From assembly GCA_007570785.1 (NCBI GenBank), contig ML664199.1:17078523-17142522 (forward strand): 64,000 bases of DNA, written 5' to 3'. Each line of letters begins with the position of its first letter. Positions within the stretch are counted from its first letter, which is position 1. Below the pieces are notes generated by a model. It ran no database searches and had not been told where the DNA came from. It saw nothing but the letters and a program-made list of their open reading frames with translations. A program made the position numbers and the translations under genes. This document shows, one piece after another, positions 1-13,145 of the stretch. This DNA comes from Antilocapra americana (taxonomy: Eukaryota > Chordata > Mammalia > Artiodactyla > Antilocapridae).

Positions 1-700
1 GCATGTTTAAAAATGTTCCCAGGTGATTTTGATAAGTTGGCAGTTTCAGGAACCACTGGTATAGAGAATAAATCTAGAAAGTTCATCAGGAAAAAGAGAT
101 GAAATGTGCAAAAGCAAATTATTAGTATAGAAAAAAGAGAACAGGTCAATAAGCCCATCAATAACTCAATGATAGAAATTCATGGGGGGAAAGCCAGAAT
201 AATGGAAACAAAAGGAAAAATCAGTTATGATAGAAGAAAACTTTCTTGGGTTATCATATATAACTATAAACTACACAGTATAAAGTTAAACTGTTAGGAA
301 CAACTTAGGTTTTAAGCAAAAATTACTGAAAAGAGGCCCCATACATAAACCCTGGGTAAAAAATTATTAAGATAAGAAAAAACCCTCTAGCATTCACTTC
401 AGAAAGGACCTATTTGCTGCCCAGTAACTGTTCCGTGTCTCTAATCCATTCACTCTCCCACCCTCCTAGACTCCTTCCTCAGCCTTGGCTTTGACTTCTA
501 TTTCCAGCAGAAGAGAGCTTCCACAAGCTTCTACCACTGCATTTACTTATGTACCCACATTTGTGCCCAAGTACAGGTGAACTGTTTGGACACCGGGATG
601 CCATAACCTCAAGGATGCTGTTCCTGCCCTTCTCACTTTCGCACCATCAGTTTTTGCTTCCTGGTGAATGAATCTTTCCCGGCAGTTGACACATAGTGCT
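1..700. other. Intergenic, no feature recognised
   Basis: AT-rich sequence without a supported gene. Its right half may already belong to the L2 element that is clear from about 0.7 kb. Confidence 0.5.
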
Positions 701-1380
701 GTCACTTCTCCCTCTCTTGACTCTTCCAATTACAATCACATACCTCTTCCGTTTACAGATAAGCCCCTGGAAAATGATGGTCTATCCCTGCTGTAATCCA
801 ATCCTGCCATTCTTGAATCTGTTTCCACCATGACCCCCCACCTGTCAACCAACATTCCTCATGATTTCATTTCAGAGTTTCTAACTCCACTGGTCAGTTC
901 TCTGTCTTCCTCTTTAACTATCAGTACTTGTTTTCACTTGGCTTCCTGGACATCACACACTGACTTGATTTTCCTTTTACCTCAGTATTCATACCTTTTC
1001 AGTCTTCTTTTGTGTGACTCTTCCTCATTTCTACAATCTCTTAACTTTGGAGAATCTGAGAACTCAGGCCCTAGACATCTTCTCCTCTGAATCTGTACTT
1101 ATCGTTTTGGCAATATCACCCAGTCTCATAAATTCAAGTATTATGTACATGTTGAAAACTACAAAACTGACATGTCACATCCAGGCTTATTCTCTCAACT
1201 TAGGGTTCATCTAACCAAGAGCCTACTCGACATTTCTGACTCGACTTCTATTAGGCATTTCAAATTTTGCTGTCCCAAACTGGCTTCCAAGTTTACTTCT
1301 CCCATAGACTTATTCCACCTTAGCCGATGGCTCCTCCTATAAACTCTACACCTTTGTAGATGGTGGCAACACTTCATTTT
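700..1380 (+). mobile_element. Ancient L2 LINE, first part
   Basis: Diverged sequence that follows the L2 ORF2 and 3' region. The part near 1210-1290 (gcctactcgacatttctgac and onwards) corresponds to the stretch after the L2 reverse-transcriptase YADD motif. Downstream parts of the same element resume at 2370 and 4136. Confidence 0.6.
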
Positions 1381-1561
1381 GAGATGCTTAAAGATAAAAA
1401 CTCAGGGCAAAAAACAAAAAAAATCATTGACTTCCTTCTGTTGTTGTCTTCAAATGTCCCTCATCTACTTAAAAATAATCCAGTGAGAGGAAGGAGAGGC
1501 CAGGAAGTGGATTGAGATATAGGTAAAACAAGATTAAACATGAGTTGACAACCACTAAAAT

Positions 1562-2330
1562 GGGTAATTGTTGTTGTTCAGTTGCTAAGTCATGTCCAGC
1601 TCTTTGTAATGCCGTGGCTTGCAGCACACCAAAATTGCCTGTCCTTCACCATCTCCCGGAGTTTGCTCAAACTCATGTCCATTGAGTCAGTGATGCCATC
1701 CAACTATCTCATCCCCTATCACTCCCTTCTCTGGCTTTCAATCTTTCCCAGCATCAGGGTCTTTTCCATTGAGTTGGCTCTTTACATCAGGTAGCCAAAA
1801 TATTGGAGCTTCAGCATCAGTCCTTCAAATGAATATTCAGGACTGATTTCCTTTATGATCAATAGGTTTGATCTCCCTATTGTCTAAGGATCTCTCAAGA
1901 GTCTTCAGCCCACAGTTCAAAAGCACCAGTTCTTCAGTGCTCAGCCTTCTTTATGGTCCAGTTCTCACATCTGTACATGACTACTGGAAAAACAATAGCC
2001 TTAACTACACGGACCTTTGTCGGCCAGGTGGTGTCTCTGCTTTTTAACATGCTGTCTAGGTTGGTCATTTCTTCCAAGGAGCAAGCATCTTTTCATTTCA
2101 TGACTGCAGTCACCATCTGCAGTGATTTTGAAGCCAAGAAAAATAAAATCTGTCACTTTTCCATTTTTTCCTACATCCATTTGCCATGAAGTGATGGAAC
2201 CAGATGCTATGATCTTCATTTTTTGAATGTTGAGTTTTAAATGAGCTTTTCCCACTCTCCTCTTTCACCTTCATCAAAAGGCTCTTTAGTTTCTCTTTAA
2301 TGGGTCATAGAAGATCCTCAGACCATTCCC
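1562..2330 (-). mobile_element. BovB LINE fragment
   Basis: Read on the minus strand this is the 3' end of the BovB ORF2 region and tail. The + strand begins with the reverse complement of the BovB end (gttcagttgctaagtcatg) and runs back to sequence encoding ASGSITSWQMD. Frameshifts and stops are numerous. It interrupts the L2 at 700-2590. Confidence 0.88.
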
Positions 2331-2369
2331 TCTCCTTTTGTTTACATTTTACATAGTAAAAAGTTTAAC

Positions 2370-2590
2370 AATATACGCTCAAATCCAAGTATCTCTCACT
2401 AACTCTAAGGCAACATCCTTGATCTCAGTCACTATGTAATAGCCTCTTAATTGAATTTCCTGCTTCCACCTTTTTCCTTCTTCTGTCCAAACTCAACACA
2501 ACACTGAGAGATACTATTAGAATGGAAATCAGATCATGTCACTTCTCAGCTCGAAACTCTCTGATAGCAATCTACTTTACTCTCAGTAAA
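2370..2590 (+). mobile_element. Ancient L2 LINE, middle part
   Basis: The sequence gatcatgtcacttctcagct at about 2533 and the following Leu/Pro-coding stretch are typical L2. It stops at the L1 insertion and resumes at 4136. Confidence 0.65.
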
Positions 2591-4135
2591 CTGGCACAAA
2601 GACAGAAATATAGATCAATGGAACAAAATAGAAAGCTCAGAGATAAATCCACACACCTATGGACACCTTATCTTTGACAAAGGAGGCAAGAATATACAAT
2701 GGAGAAAAGACAATCTCTTTAACAAGTGGTGCTGGGAAAACTGGACAGCCACTTGTAAAAGAATGAAACTAGAACACTTTCTAACACCATACACAAAAAT
2801 AAACTCAAAATGGATTAAAGATCTAAACATGAGACCAGAAACTATAAAACTTCTAGAGGAAAACAGGCAAAACACTCTCCGACATAAACCAAAGCAGGAT
2901 CCTCTATGACCCACCTCCCAGAATATTGGAAATAAAAGTACAAATAAACAAATAAAAAATGAAAAGCTTCTGCACAGCAAAGGAAACTAAAAGCAAGGTG
3001 AAAAGGCAGCCTTCAGAATGGGAGAAAATAATAGCAAACAAAGCAATGGACAAACAATTAATCTCAAAAATATACAAGCAACTCCTGCAGCTCCATTCCA
3101 GAAAAATAAATGACCCAATCAAAAAGTGGGCCAAAGAACTGAACAGACATTTCTCCAAAGAAGACATATAGATGGCTAACAAACACATGAAAAGATGCTC
3201 AACATCACTCATTATTAGAGAAATGCAAATCAAAACCACAATGAGGTACCACTTTACACCAGTCAGAATGGCTGCCATCTGAAAGTCTAAAAACAATAAA
3301 TGCTGGAGAGGATGTGGAGAAAAGGGAACCCTCTTACACTGTTGGTGGGAATGCAAACTAGTACAGCCATTATGGAGAACAGTGTGGAGATTCCTTAAAA
3401 AACTGGAAATAGGACTGCCATATGACCCAGCAATCCCACTGCTGGGCATACACACTGAGGAAACCAAGATTAAAAGAGACACATGTACCCCAATGTTCAT
3501 CGCTGCACTGCTTACAATAGCCAGGACATGGAAGCAACCTAGATGTCCATCAGCAGATGAATGGATAAGAAAGCTGTGGTACATATACACAATGGAATAT
3601 TACTCAGCCATTAAAAAGAATACATTTGAATCAGTTCTACTGAGGTGGATGAAACTGGAGCCTATTATACAGAGTGAAGTAAGCCAGAAGGAAAAAACAA
3701 CAATACAGTATACTAATGCATATATATGGAATTTAGGAAGATGGTAATGATAACCCTGTATGCGAGACAGCAAAAGAGACGCAGATGTATAGAAGAGTCT
3801 TTTGGACTCTATGGGAGAGGGCAAGGGTGGGATGATATGGGAGAATGGCATTGAAACATGTAATATCAATGTATGGCAAAAACAACACGATAATGTAAAA
3901 AAAAGCCATGTAAATTATCATATGTGAAATGAATCGCCAGCCCAGGTTTGATGCATGATACAGGGTGCTCAGGGCTGGTGCACCGGGATGACTCAGAGGG
4001 ATGGAATCGGGAGGGAGGTGGGAGGGGGGTTCTGGAAGGGGAACACATGTATACCCATGGTGGAATCATGTCAATGTATGACAAAACCAACACGATAATG
4101 TAAAGAAAATAAATAAATAAATGAATAAAAAAAAA
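2591..4135 (+). mobile_element. 5'-truncated L1 LINE (ORF2 C-terminus and 3'UTR)
   Basis: It starts inside ORF2 (ctggcacaaagacagaaata). It carries the C-terminal ORF2 part, with [19 protein letters not shown] and MKLEPIIQ readable at 3382-3747, then the GGGAGG-rich ruminant L1 3'UTR and an A-rich tail at 4107-4135. Stops near 3170 and elsewhere show it is dead. It sits inside the L2; I found no clear target-site duplication. Confidence 0.92.
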
Positions 4136-4656
4136 TCATTCCTGGGCCCTAAACAATCTGGCCTCGCCACGTTTGGCTACCTTACCTCGTGCTACTCTCT
4201 CCCCCGTTTACCTTGCTCTAGCCATATGGAATCCTGTGCTGTTACTTGAATGCCCAGGCACCCTCTGCCCCCAGGTCTTTCTACTTACTGTCTCCTCTGA
4301 ATTGAATATTCTTCTCCCAGACATCCACAGACATCATTTCCTTCTGCTCTCTGGGTAAATATCACTTGATCAGTGAATCCTTCCCTTCCCTTCCCTAAAC
4401 TGTCAAATACTCACTCCCTGAACTCCTTATATAATGCTCTTCTCTACTCTGTTCATAGTGCTTTTTACCATGTAACTAATATTCTATATTTTATATATAA
4501 GTATAAGCATCTTTTGTACTTATGTTCTTTCACCATAGTGTAAGTTACATTAAGGCAGGGATTTGTGTAAGTTTGTACCCTACTTTATCTCCTTATCTGC
4601 AGCATCTACAATAATGCATGGCCATAGTAAGCACTTAATAGTACTTGTTGAATTAA
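4136..4656 (+). mobile_element. Ancient L2 LINE, 3' end
   Basis: The element continues after the L1 with cctgggccctaaacaatctg and ends with the standard L2 3' end (aaggcagggatttgtgtaag to the acttgttgaatta end). Confidence 0.75.
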
Positions 4657-4726
4657 ACACAGGAAAAGAAATATTCCTCCCAGGGCTTAAACTAAGATGA
4701 TGGTTTTAAGACTGCATATTCATGAT

Positions 4727-4936
4727 GTATGTGTGTGTGCTGAGTCATGTCCAACTCTTTGCAACGCCATGGATTTAATCTGCCTAGCTCCTCTGTCCAT
4801 GGGGTTTTCCAAGCAAGAATACTGGGGGTGGGTTGCCATTTCCTACTCCAGGGGATCTTCCTGACCCAGGGATTGAACTCAAATCTCTTACATTTCCTGC
4901 GTTGGCAGGCAGATTCTTTACCACTCATGGCACCAT
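4727..4936 (-). mobile_element. Bov-tA SINE with target-site duplication
   Basis: A near full-length ruminant tRNA-derived SINE, reading gctgagtcatgtccaactct on the + strand and ending with the reversed tRNA-like head. It is flanked by an 11-base direct repeat, atattcatgat (4716-4726 and 4937-4947). Confidence 0.9.
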
Positions 4937-4949
4937 ATATTCATGATAA

Positions 4950-6780
4950 TATGTTAAAAATAGGTTAAATTCCTTTATTAAAATTCCTCACGTAAGCCAA
5001 ACATATGCCAATGATAATAGACACATAGAATAAAGTGACAAAACCTATGGACTTAATCTTCCCTTGTAAATAACCAGAACACTGGACAAACTGTCGTCAG
5101 ACAGTGGACAAGAGGCAGCGTATGACTGTGATCCCTGAGAAAAAGAGGAGCAAATGAAGTTAGTCCTAAAACTGCCATACTTTTCTGCCTAAGACTGCAG
5201 GAGCAGAAAGAGGGAATTCAAACAGCACCTGGAGGCCTTGCTAAAGAGCAGAGAGAGAGGGTGGGGCTCAGGGAGGCTGGGTTATATGCAGCTAGCCGCC
5301 GTCACATTGGACAGCACAGCCCTAGGTTGGCGGTGGAAATGGAAACAAATCCTCTGAAACCGGACAGTGGTTGACTCCAGCTGTTAAGGTGTTGATTTAG
5401 ACATATGTTCATCACATTTTTCTAGATAAGTATGTATTCCTTTTATAATATTAGAACATCCATTTAAAAATGTATGCATTAAATTCGTAATACCTAATTT
5501 GGACTGATAAGCGGTGATTTCACCAGAAAGTTTTTAAAATTAAACTTTAATGGTATAAAAACTGAATTAGCACTTAATCTCCAAAAGTAGTGTTTAATCT
5601 CTGGATGGAAATTTCTATGCCAACAGAATTTAGCAACGGAAATCTCTTTTTAATTGAAGGAGTTTAGTTTTCACATTAAAGTGAAATCAGTAGCTTCTTT
5701 AATAATATTTTGTTTGCACTGTGATGGATCTCAATAAGATTATTTGTAAGAAATACAAGCAAAGATATTCTATCTCAGAGACATCATGGATTTCTTTGAC
5801 AATACAAAAATCTATTGTTGAAACTTCCAGTCATTTGTCTAATTGTCTGTCATAACTAAAAGGGGAAGAATTTGCAATTAGGCTGTGCAAATTGTTAAAC
5901 TTTAACAAATACTTTCATAATCACAGAAAATAAAATCAGTTTAATGGACCTAAATTGAGATGAATAAAATTAATATTAGATTTAATATTAGATGTTTTTA
6001 GAAAGTTGAGGGAATATACTATAAACTCTTCCAATCTGTCTATGACCTCCTTACATTCCCTTCTTCAAACCAATTTGCTTCAATTTAGCAACAATAAGAC
6101 CTCTTAATGGGCCCCATTCATGCCTACAATATGCTGTCTGAATAATACATTTAAGAAGTCAGCATTCTGGTGTTTTGGCTGTAGCTTAACTCTGATTTTT
6201 AAAAGAATGTTAATGTCCCATTCATTTTATTGTTTCACCCATTGTTTGAAAAGAGAGTGGGAAAAAACCCATTAGCTCTTCTGAAATGTCAGCAAACGTG
6301 GGTAACTAAATGCTTAGAGCTGTCAGTCCCTAGCACATCACATGTCTTTAATTCGGCAATCTGTGTACATGTAGGCACCGTTGCCAGCCTGAGTTCAAAC
6401 TTTACAGATACAAGTCTAAGTTCTACCCAGCACATCCCTCACTACTAAAAGTTTTGCTACATTAAAAAAATCTAACCATGATAAAGACAAAGCTTGGGTG
6501 TTTTAAATGGTATTTGTGTAACTAAATTTGAAAATAACACTTTGAGATATGACAAAAGATTATTTTAATGTAAATTATTTTTTCCCAAACCATAACATGA
6601 ACTGTTTTTGAAATGCTGGTTGTCCCTGAGTAGCTCGCAATTTCAATAAGAAACAAGATATTCACAAATACACATCTAGAGTGAAATTCTGAGGTAATTA
6701 GTAATCTATAGTACTATAGTCTATGTGGTATAAATCGTAGAATTAAGGCCTGATGCTATGTGCTTCCTTGACATCTGATG
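4950..6780. other. AT-rich intergenic sequence, no gene seen
   Basis: No gene or repeat family is recognised here. Open frames are short and have no protein character. Confidence 0.5.
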
Positions 6781-7120
6781 AAATCAGGAGGGTCTCAAGT
6801 AGCCTGTAACTCTAAGTTCTCTTGGCCAGTCTGCTCCCAAGTCATGTAGCCAAACAACCCTCCTCACAAGGGACCAGATGCACTTCTTGCTTATCCCTGA
6901 GGAACAAGTTTCAGTTCCCTGCCATCCTGCAAAATTATTCAAACAAGCCAGCCACATCCTCCAGTGGAAACCAGGGGTGATCTCCTTCTTTTGACACTGA
7001 AGGCCTGCCTCCCACAGCCCCTGGTTGTTCACTCTGTTCCCACGTGGTCCTGCACCCCTGGCTGTGAGCACATGCGGCTAATAAACTGCTGCCAGACTCA
7101 TGCGTCCTGTCCTGTCCCCT
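6780..7120 (+). mobile_element. Possible old LTR
   Basis: A block more GC-rich than its surroundings, containing an AATAAA-type signal (ctaataaactgctgcc near 7078) followed by a C/T-rich stretch, resembling the R-U5 part of a retroviral LTR. No partner LTR or internal region is seen, so this is tentative. Confidence 0.3.
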
Positions 7121-8160
7121 CAGGACAGCACTCTCTCCTTTGTCAACAACGTGAACAGGAAGGGATTAGAACAGGCTATGTACCTCAGTGCTGTAAAAAG
7201 ACCCCGTTTTAGAAAAAGATTCTTACAATGGCTGTCTAAAAGTGTTCTGCGAAGTAGGTTGTGCTGGATGGAGTACGGTGTTGACAATTTGGTTTTGCAT
7301 GTGGCTTTGGTCTCATTTCTGCAATATTCTGCTGAATGAGCATGCAGCCAAGAAACCACAGCCCAAGAGCAAACAAAATACTGATTTTATTAACTGGACA
7401 AGGACCTGAAAGTGGATTACAAGTAAAAGCTGGATCACAGAAAATCATTTAGAGCAGGAAGCCAAAGTCAGCCCTCTTACTTCCAATGCCCTCTCCCTTG
7501 AATTCTATGTCCTCTCCAAATAGCTGCGTGGTCATGGATGACTGCTGCCTCGGGTCCATCCAGCTGCAGGGAGAAGAGGAAGCGTTGTGGTGGCCAGGCC
7601 AGCTGAGACAGACCGTGTCTAGTCTGTCCAATTCCTGGAGACAGGAAGTACAGGAGAGGGCAGGGGCAGGCACTACCCCTGAGCACAGACCTTTAATCCA
7701 GTGAACCCATTCTCTAGTAAAACCATCCCAGTCGAGGTCCTGTTCTGACAGTCTGCTGAGCAAGTTCTCTACGACAATGAAAGCAGGTGAGAGAAGGATG
7801 CCAGAAATGCACCAACAGTTTCCTTCTGACCCACAAATAAAGGTGAAAATAAATTCCTGCTCCCCAAGAGAAGAGAAAGCGGTCCACCTAAGTATAACTA
7901 CATCCACAAAATAGAGTAAAGCAGAAATTAAGATGGTTTGTGGTAAAAGGATATACTATTTGGACCAGAGGATCAAAACTGTGGGGCTGTGAGACACATG
8001 GGGCCAGCGCTAAGACAAAGATTCGTGCCTCCTGAGAGCGTGAAGTCCAAAGCTAAGAGACAGCTGAAATAACACCCAAGGAAAAATATACAGTCTGATT
8101 AAAACAAAAAACCTTTCTTGTTCAATCAAACACAAAGGTCTCTCTGGAAAATAAACAAAA
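7120..8160. other. Intergenic, no gene seen
   Basis: Mixed-composition sequence. A 152-codon minus-strand open frame at 7449-7907 has no recognisable domain and no exon-like boundaries. Confidence 0.45.
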
Positions 8161-8164
8161 ACAC

Positions 8165-8715
8165 TAATTCAAAAGGATACATGCACCCCAATGTTCATAG
8201 CAGCATTATTTACAATAGCCAAAATATGTAAGCAATCTAAGTGTCCATCAACAGATGGATAATGTAGATGCTACACGCACACACAACCCTCAACCACAAA
8301 AGAATGAATTTTGCCATTTGCAGTAACATGGATGAACTTGGAGGGTATTATGCTTAGTGAAATAAGTCAGACAGAGAAAAACAAATACCATATGTTATCA
8401 CTTACACATGTAATCTGAAAAATAAACTAGTGAGTATAACAACAAAAAAAATCAGACTCATAGCTAGAGAGAACAAACTAGTGATTACCACTGGGGAGAG
8501 GGAAGTGGGGAGGGGAAAGATAGCTGTAGGAGGTTAAGAGGTACAAACTACTATGTATAAAATAAGTTAACTACAGGGATATATTATACAACACAGGGAA
8601 TATAACCAATGTTTTAGAATAGCTATAAATCAAATACAACCTTTAAAAATTGTGAATCACTATGTTGTACATCTAAAACTTATGTTTTATATCAACTATA
8701 TCTCCAAAAATATGA
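8165..8715 (+). mobile_element. Old L1 (mammalian-wide type) 3' fragment
   Basis: It contains the L1 ORF2 C-terminal string atgcaccccaatgttcatag and the 3'UTR of the L1MA type (ggagagggaagtggggaggg, gtgaatcactatgttgtaca). Confidence 0.82.
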
Positions 8716-8944
8716 AGGTCTTGGATACTCCAAGAGTCCAGCCTCTGGTACCCGTAACTAGGAAAAATACAGAAATAGGGAGAAACCAGTGGACTGGAAG
8801 GGACTACATAAAACTTATGGATTTTTTGGCTACTTATTCAGGAGCATCTACTTAGAATCTGCCGGATGCCAAGCAATGTGCTTGTGAGTAGGTACACAGA
8901 GGGGAAGATGAGACAATTTCAACTCTGGAGGCATTTATATCCTG

Positions 8945-9165
8945 ATGGTAATGCTAACAGATAACGAGTGTCTGAGCACCAACCACGTGGCAGGCTGTAT
9001 ATTACAGATGGTCTAATTTTAGTGTCATAAAAACACTATGAGGAAAGCAGGCAGGGCCATCATTACCACTTTACTATGAGGAAATTAAGGTTCAGAAAGA
9101 TAAAACTTGGTCATGTTGCTAAGAGATGGTTCAGTTCAAGGACTCAGTATGTGACCACTGTGCTA
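8945..9165 (-). mobile_element. MIR SINE
   Basis: The core is recognisable: actatgaggaaattaaggtt, then a diverged version of the 'gtcacacagctagtaagtgg' motif. Diverged and without clear ends. Confidence 0.55.
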
Positions 9166-9944
9166 TATTCCTTCAAATACTGAATGAGAGGAAGGAGAAT
9201 ATTAAAAACAGGAAGCAGGATTTTAGTCCCATTTATATTCAGTTCAGGAAAAAAAGAGTGTAATGGATCTAAGTAAAAAAGTGTAAAAAATAATTACAGA
9301 AGTTTAAAGAGCAGTCACCATAAGAAAAAAAAATTAACAAGTCTCACATTACTATATATGAATAGAAAATGATAGGAAGAAAATAAAGTTTGGGATATAA
9401 CCCCATGAAGTATATCCAAGATAAAATCACATAGCTTCTATATATTTTATTTTATGTAACCTCAACCATTCATTAGGGAAATAACATACTTAGAATCATT
9501 CTCTTTTCCCATAAGGGAGACTTTCTGTTCTCATCCAATCTAATTAACTCATACTCCAGTTAAAATAAACGTCTAAAGGTAATTATTTGGTCCTGTCTTC
9601 TGTACTATTCTGACCTGTCTATAGAGAAATATGAGTTTGGAGCAGATTACGTTGTGTATGAGCTTCTCAGCCCAATATTCTCACACAGATAAAATATGGC
9701 TTAAATAGAGGATTGATAGCAGGCTCAACAAACAAGCAGAGCCTAAAATATAAACAAAAAGCAAAAGTTAAGGCGAGGCTGCTGCCAAAGAACATGCTGA
9801 GACAAACTGTACTTAACACACAGGGAGCTGCCTCATCCTGTGAAACTAACCCCAAGAGGCTGTAAGGACACCGCTATGGCCCAACTGATGCACTTAATAA
9901 AGGGAAGTTCAGCAAAGTTCTTTCATGTATAAATGTTCCTTTAA

Positions 9945-10060
9945 CCTTGTGGCAGCATGTAGGGTGGGTGCTAGTATCTGAGTGTACAGACAAAGGCACA
10001 GAGGCTCAGAAAGGTCACTCTTGACCAGTCTTGGTTTCCAACAAGGAAGCCCAGGCCCTT
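9945..10060 (-). mobile_element. MIR SINE fragment
   Basis: The sequence acaaaggcacagaggctcag with aaggtcactc following is the conserved MIR core. Confidence 0.5.
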
Positions 10061-10306
10061 GTTCATTGTGGTAATTCATTTTCTGAACAATGGCTCAAAA
10101 GTCTTCCCTGCAGTCCTCATGGGGTTGAGTAGCCATTACCCAAATATTAAGTAAAGACTGTGATATTTCCCACATCTATTCTCTACCTGGCAAAAAAATT
10201 TCCGAAATGCCAGACTTGTTTGCAATGCTGCCTACTTTCTCCTAAAATACAGTAAAATTTCTTTTCCTGAATCTTACAACCCATTATTAAAGCCTCAGAG
10301 GTTGGC

Positions 10307-10362
10307 AAAGGAAGGAAGGAAAGAAAAGAAGGAAGAAAGAAAGAAAAGAAGAAAGAGAGAGA
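10307..10362. repeat. GA-rich simple repeat
   Basis: Interrupted (GGAA)n/(GAAA)n/(GA)n purine tract. Confidence 0.9.
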
Positions 10363-10619
10363 ACGCTTAAATCAGATAAATAAGTAAATAGTTTGCTCCC
10401 AAGCTTACTATAAGAGGATAAAAACATGGTTAAGTTTCTAAACTCCTGCAAATCTTATAAATACTGAAATAATTAAATACAGCTTGAAGCAAATAATACC
10501 ATTATAGTTACATAAGGGGAAAAGGATATTTTAGAATAATAGTTTAAGAGTGATGACTTGTGAAGTGGTCATTTGCCATACCAACTTTCTTTTTCCCCAT
10601 ATCATTTTGAAAGGAATGA

Positions 10620-10757
10620 TACAGGTCTAGAAGAAGGGAATGGCAATCCACTCCAGTATTCTTGCCTGGAGAATATTCTTGCCAGAAAAGCCTGGCAGGC
10701 TACAGTCCAGGAGGTCAAAAAGAGTCGGACATGACTTTGCCTGTATGTACTGAACTG
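10620..10757 (+). mobile_element. Bov-tA SINE, 5'-truncated
   Basis: It contains gaagggaatggcaatccact, ccagtattcttgcctggaga and the tail agtcggacatgactttgcc, ending in actgaactgaa. Confidence 0.88.
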
Positions 10758-10861
10758 AAGGAGGTATTTGAGTCAAACTAAATTAACCCTTATTAATTAA
10801 AAGTGGTTTTTTTTCAAACTTCACATAAATTTTTATTATTTAGTTATGTCTTATGTGTATT

Positions 10862-11260
10862 TCTTTCTTTCTTTTTTTAAATTTTCTTTACTTTATTGTG
10901 TTGGTTTTGCCATACAATGACATGAAACCGCCATGGGTTTACATATGCTCCCCCTCCAGAACCCCCTTCCCTCCTCCCTCCCGATTCCCTCCCACTGGGA
11001 CATCTCGGTGCACCAGCCCCGAGCATCAATCCTGGGCTGGCGATTGATTTCACATATGGTAATTAACATGTTTCAATGCCATTCTCCCATATCATCCCAC
11101 CCTTGCCCTCTTCCACAGAGTTCACGAGTCTGTTCTATACATCTGCGTTCCTTTTGCTGTCTCTCATGCAGGGTTCTCGTTACCATCTTTCTAAATTCCA
11201 TATATATGCGTTAGTATACTGTATTGTTGTTTTTCCTTCTGGCTTACTTCACTCTGAAGT
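10862..11260 (-). mobile_element. L1 3' end
   Basis: Reverse-complement ruminant L1 3'UTR: T-rich start (the poly(A) on the minus strand), tgttggttttgccatacaat, then ctccctcccgattccctccc, ending in the antisense of the ORF2 C-terminus (ctggcttacttcactctg) where it is truncated. Confidence 0.88.
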
Positions 11261-12010
11261 GAGTTTCCTATTTACAACCTCAGCTGTAATTTCTTTTTGG
11301 GTATATCCTACCTTCTTTTTTTTTTTAAATGGAAGCTTTAAGTTAGCCCCTAACTCTTTATTTTTGGTACAGAAAGAAAGTAGTTTTTTAATCTGTCATA
11401 GGTCTATATGATAGACCATCCATCCATATAAAAATGATCACTATTGTTTATCAGTTCATTGGCATAGTCTGAAATTGTGGCACCACGTAAAGTCATGGGT
11501 TTACATGGAGTGGTGGCGATTTGTGATTGTCTGCTTATTCTTGGATTGTTACAGTTTGCTTCACCAACCATGGAACTGAAACATCAGCTCTAACTGCTGC
11601 ACACTTGCCAGAATGCACTGTGTATAATGACATTTTACACGTTGATAGTGGAAACCTCCACTTTTCACTCCCCTTCCCCCACCACTGAATGGTTATCGTG
11701 GTCTCCTCCCCAAGTGCAGCTTCCTGTCTGTGAGGCTTCCACTTCTAAAACACTGGCCAATTTTACTCTTTCCAGTTTTTTTTTTACCTACTCTCATAAT
11801 ACCATAATGACATTAGGAAAACCTTTTTTAGAGTCTTTCTTATGTTCAATTTTTACTGCTATGGTTTAAAAGAAGAGGTAGAGAAACTAGATGTAGAAGC
11901 AATGTAGTATAAAAAAGAGAGACTGATATGAAACCAAATCCTAGCTGTATCACTGTCTAGCTGGGTAACCTTCCACAAGGGGTAAAGATGGGGAAGAGGT
12001 GGGAAATCAT
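11261..12010. other. Intergenic, no feature recognised
   Basis: Nothing supportable; short T-runs and no coding signal. Confidence 0.45.
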
Positions 12011-12014
12011 ACTT

Positions 12015-12245
12015 ATTGAGCACCCACTTTGTGCCAGGTGCCTTATGCATATCTTATTTAACATAACAATCCTACAAGATAAAAGCTTTTATCCCTAATC
12101 TTTCAGGGTCTTTTCTTTTTAAAGATTAATAAGAGGCATATTCAAAATCTAAACCTCAAAGAATTTAAATAACTTGCCCAGAATCACAGGGCTTTAATCA
12201 CAGAGCTAGGATTTAAACTCAGATCTATTAACCCTGAAGTTCAAT
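12015..12245 (-). mobile_element. MIR SINE
   Basis: A long MIR copy: gagcacccactttgtgccag at one end, and aaataacttgcccagaatca with ggatttaaactcagatctat at the other. Confidence 0.75.
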
Positions 12246-12910
12246 AAATATTCGTTCTTTACCCCAAGTGAAAAATACAGAGAATAGCAATTTGTATAAT
12301 CCAAAGAATCAAAGATAGATTTTTTTTATGGGCAGAAGTTGAAGAATATAAGTTGCTTAGCTTAATAAGTAGTTTTAAACATTGTAAATCAACTATACTT
12401 CAGTAAAAAAATTTTAATTTAAAGGTGCTTTTAATTACCATTTTTAAAATGTCAAGATTCTCTAGGGAATTTGTTGGACAATTATTATCTGTATCCATAA
12501 AACACCTGAAATGAAAGGTAACATATAGTTTGTATTATATAATGAAGAATTTTTCTGGGACAAGCTTGCTCATAGGGTATATTGTTTGCAAGGTACTTTT
12601 CTAGGTGCTGAGAATCTCAAATGAATAGATTAAAATCTCATGGTCCTATGAGAACAGGCCAGAATATACAAGGAGCCCAATATATATTGGATAGCTCGAT
12701 AATTAGGTAAGATGTGGTAATAACGTGCAAGGAAAATGACTATCTCTGGAAGTCTTCAAGTAGACAAAAGGAAATAGCCTAAAGAAGAAGCTAGACGAAA
12801 ACAGAAAACCATCAAGATGACAGCTTAGACTCGTGATTTCTAACTTTTCAATAATGGTAACACCCCAACCATGTTTCATTTTGCATTGTTCCTTAAGAAG
12901 TTCTGTGTTG

Positions 12911-12934
12911 GGGTGTGTGTGTGTGTGTGTGTGC
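12911..12934. repeat. (GT)n microsatellite
   Basis: About twelve GT dinucleotides after ttggg. The same ttgggg(tg)n motif recurs at 13216-13250 beside a tandem duplication. Confidence 0.9.
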
Positions 12935-12939
12935 ATGCG

Positions 12940-13145
12940 TGCACGTTCATTCATGTCCAACTCTTTCACGGACTATAGCCTGCTGAGCTTCTCTGTCCAT
13001 GGAGTTTTCCAGGCAAAAACACTGGAGTGGGGTACCATTTCCTGTTCCAGGGCATGATCTGGACCCAAGGATCGAACCTGCGTCTCTTGCATCTCCTGCA
13101 TTGGCAAGCAGATTCTTTATACTGAGTCACCTGTGAAGTTGCCTT
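12940..13145 (-). mobile_element. Bov-tA SINE
   Basis: Reverse-complement Bov-tA: catgtccaactctttcacgg, ccatggagttttccaggcaa, ending in the reversed tRNA-like head (gcagattctttatactgagt). Confidence 0.88.

Noticed and set aside
2904..3590. 228-codon minus-strand open frame
   Set aside because: It is the antisense of L1 ORF2. A similar long antisense frame recurs in the other L1 (50462-50979), as expected of L1.
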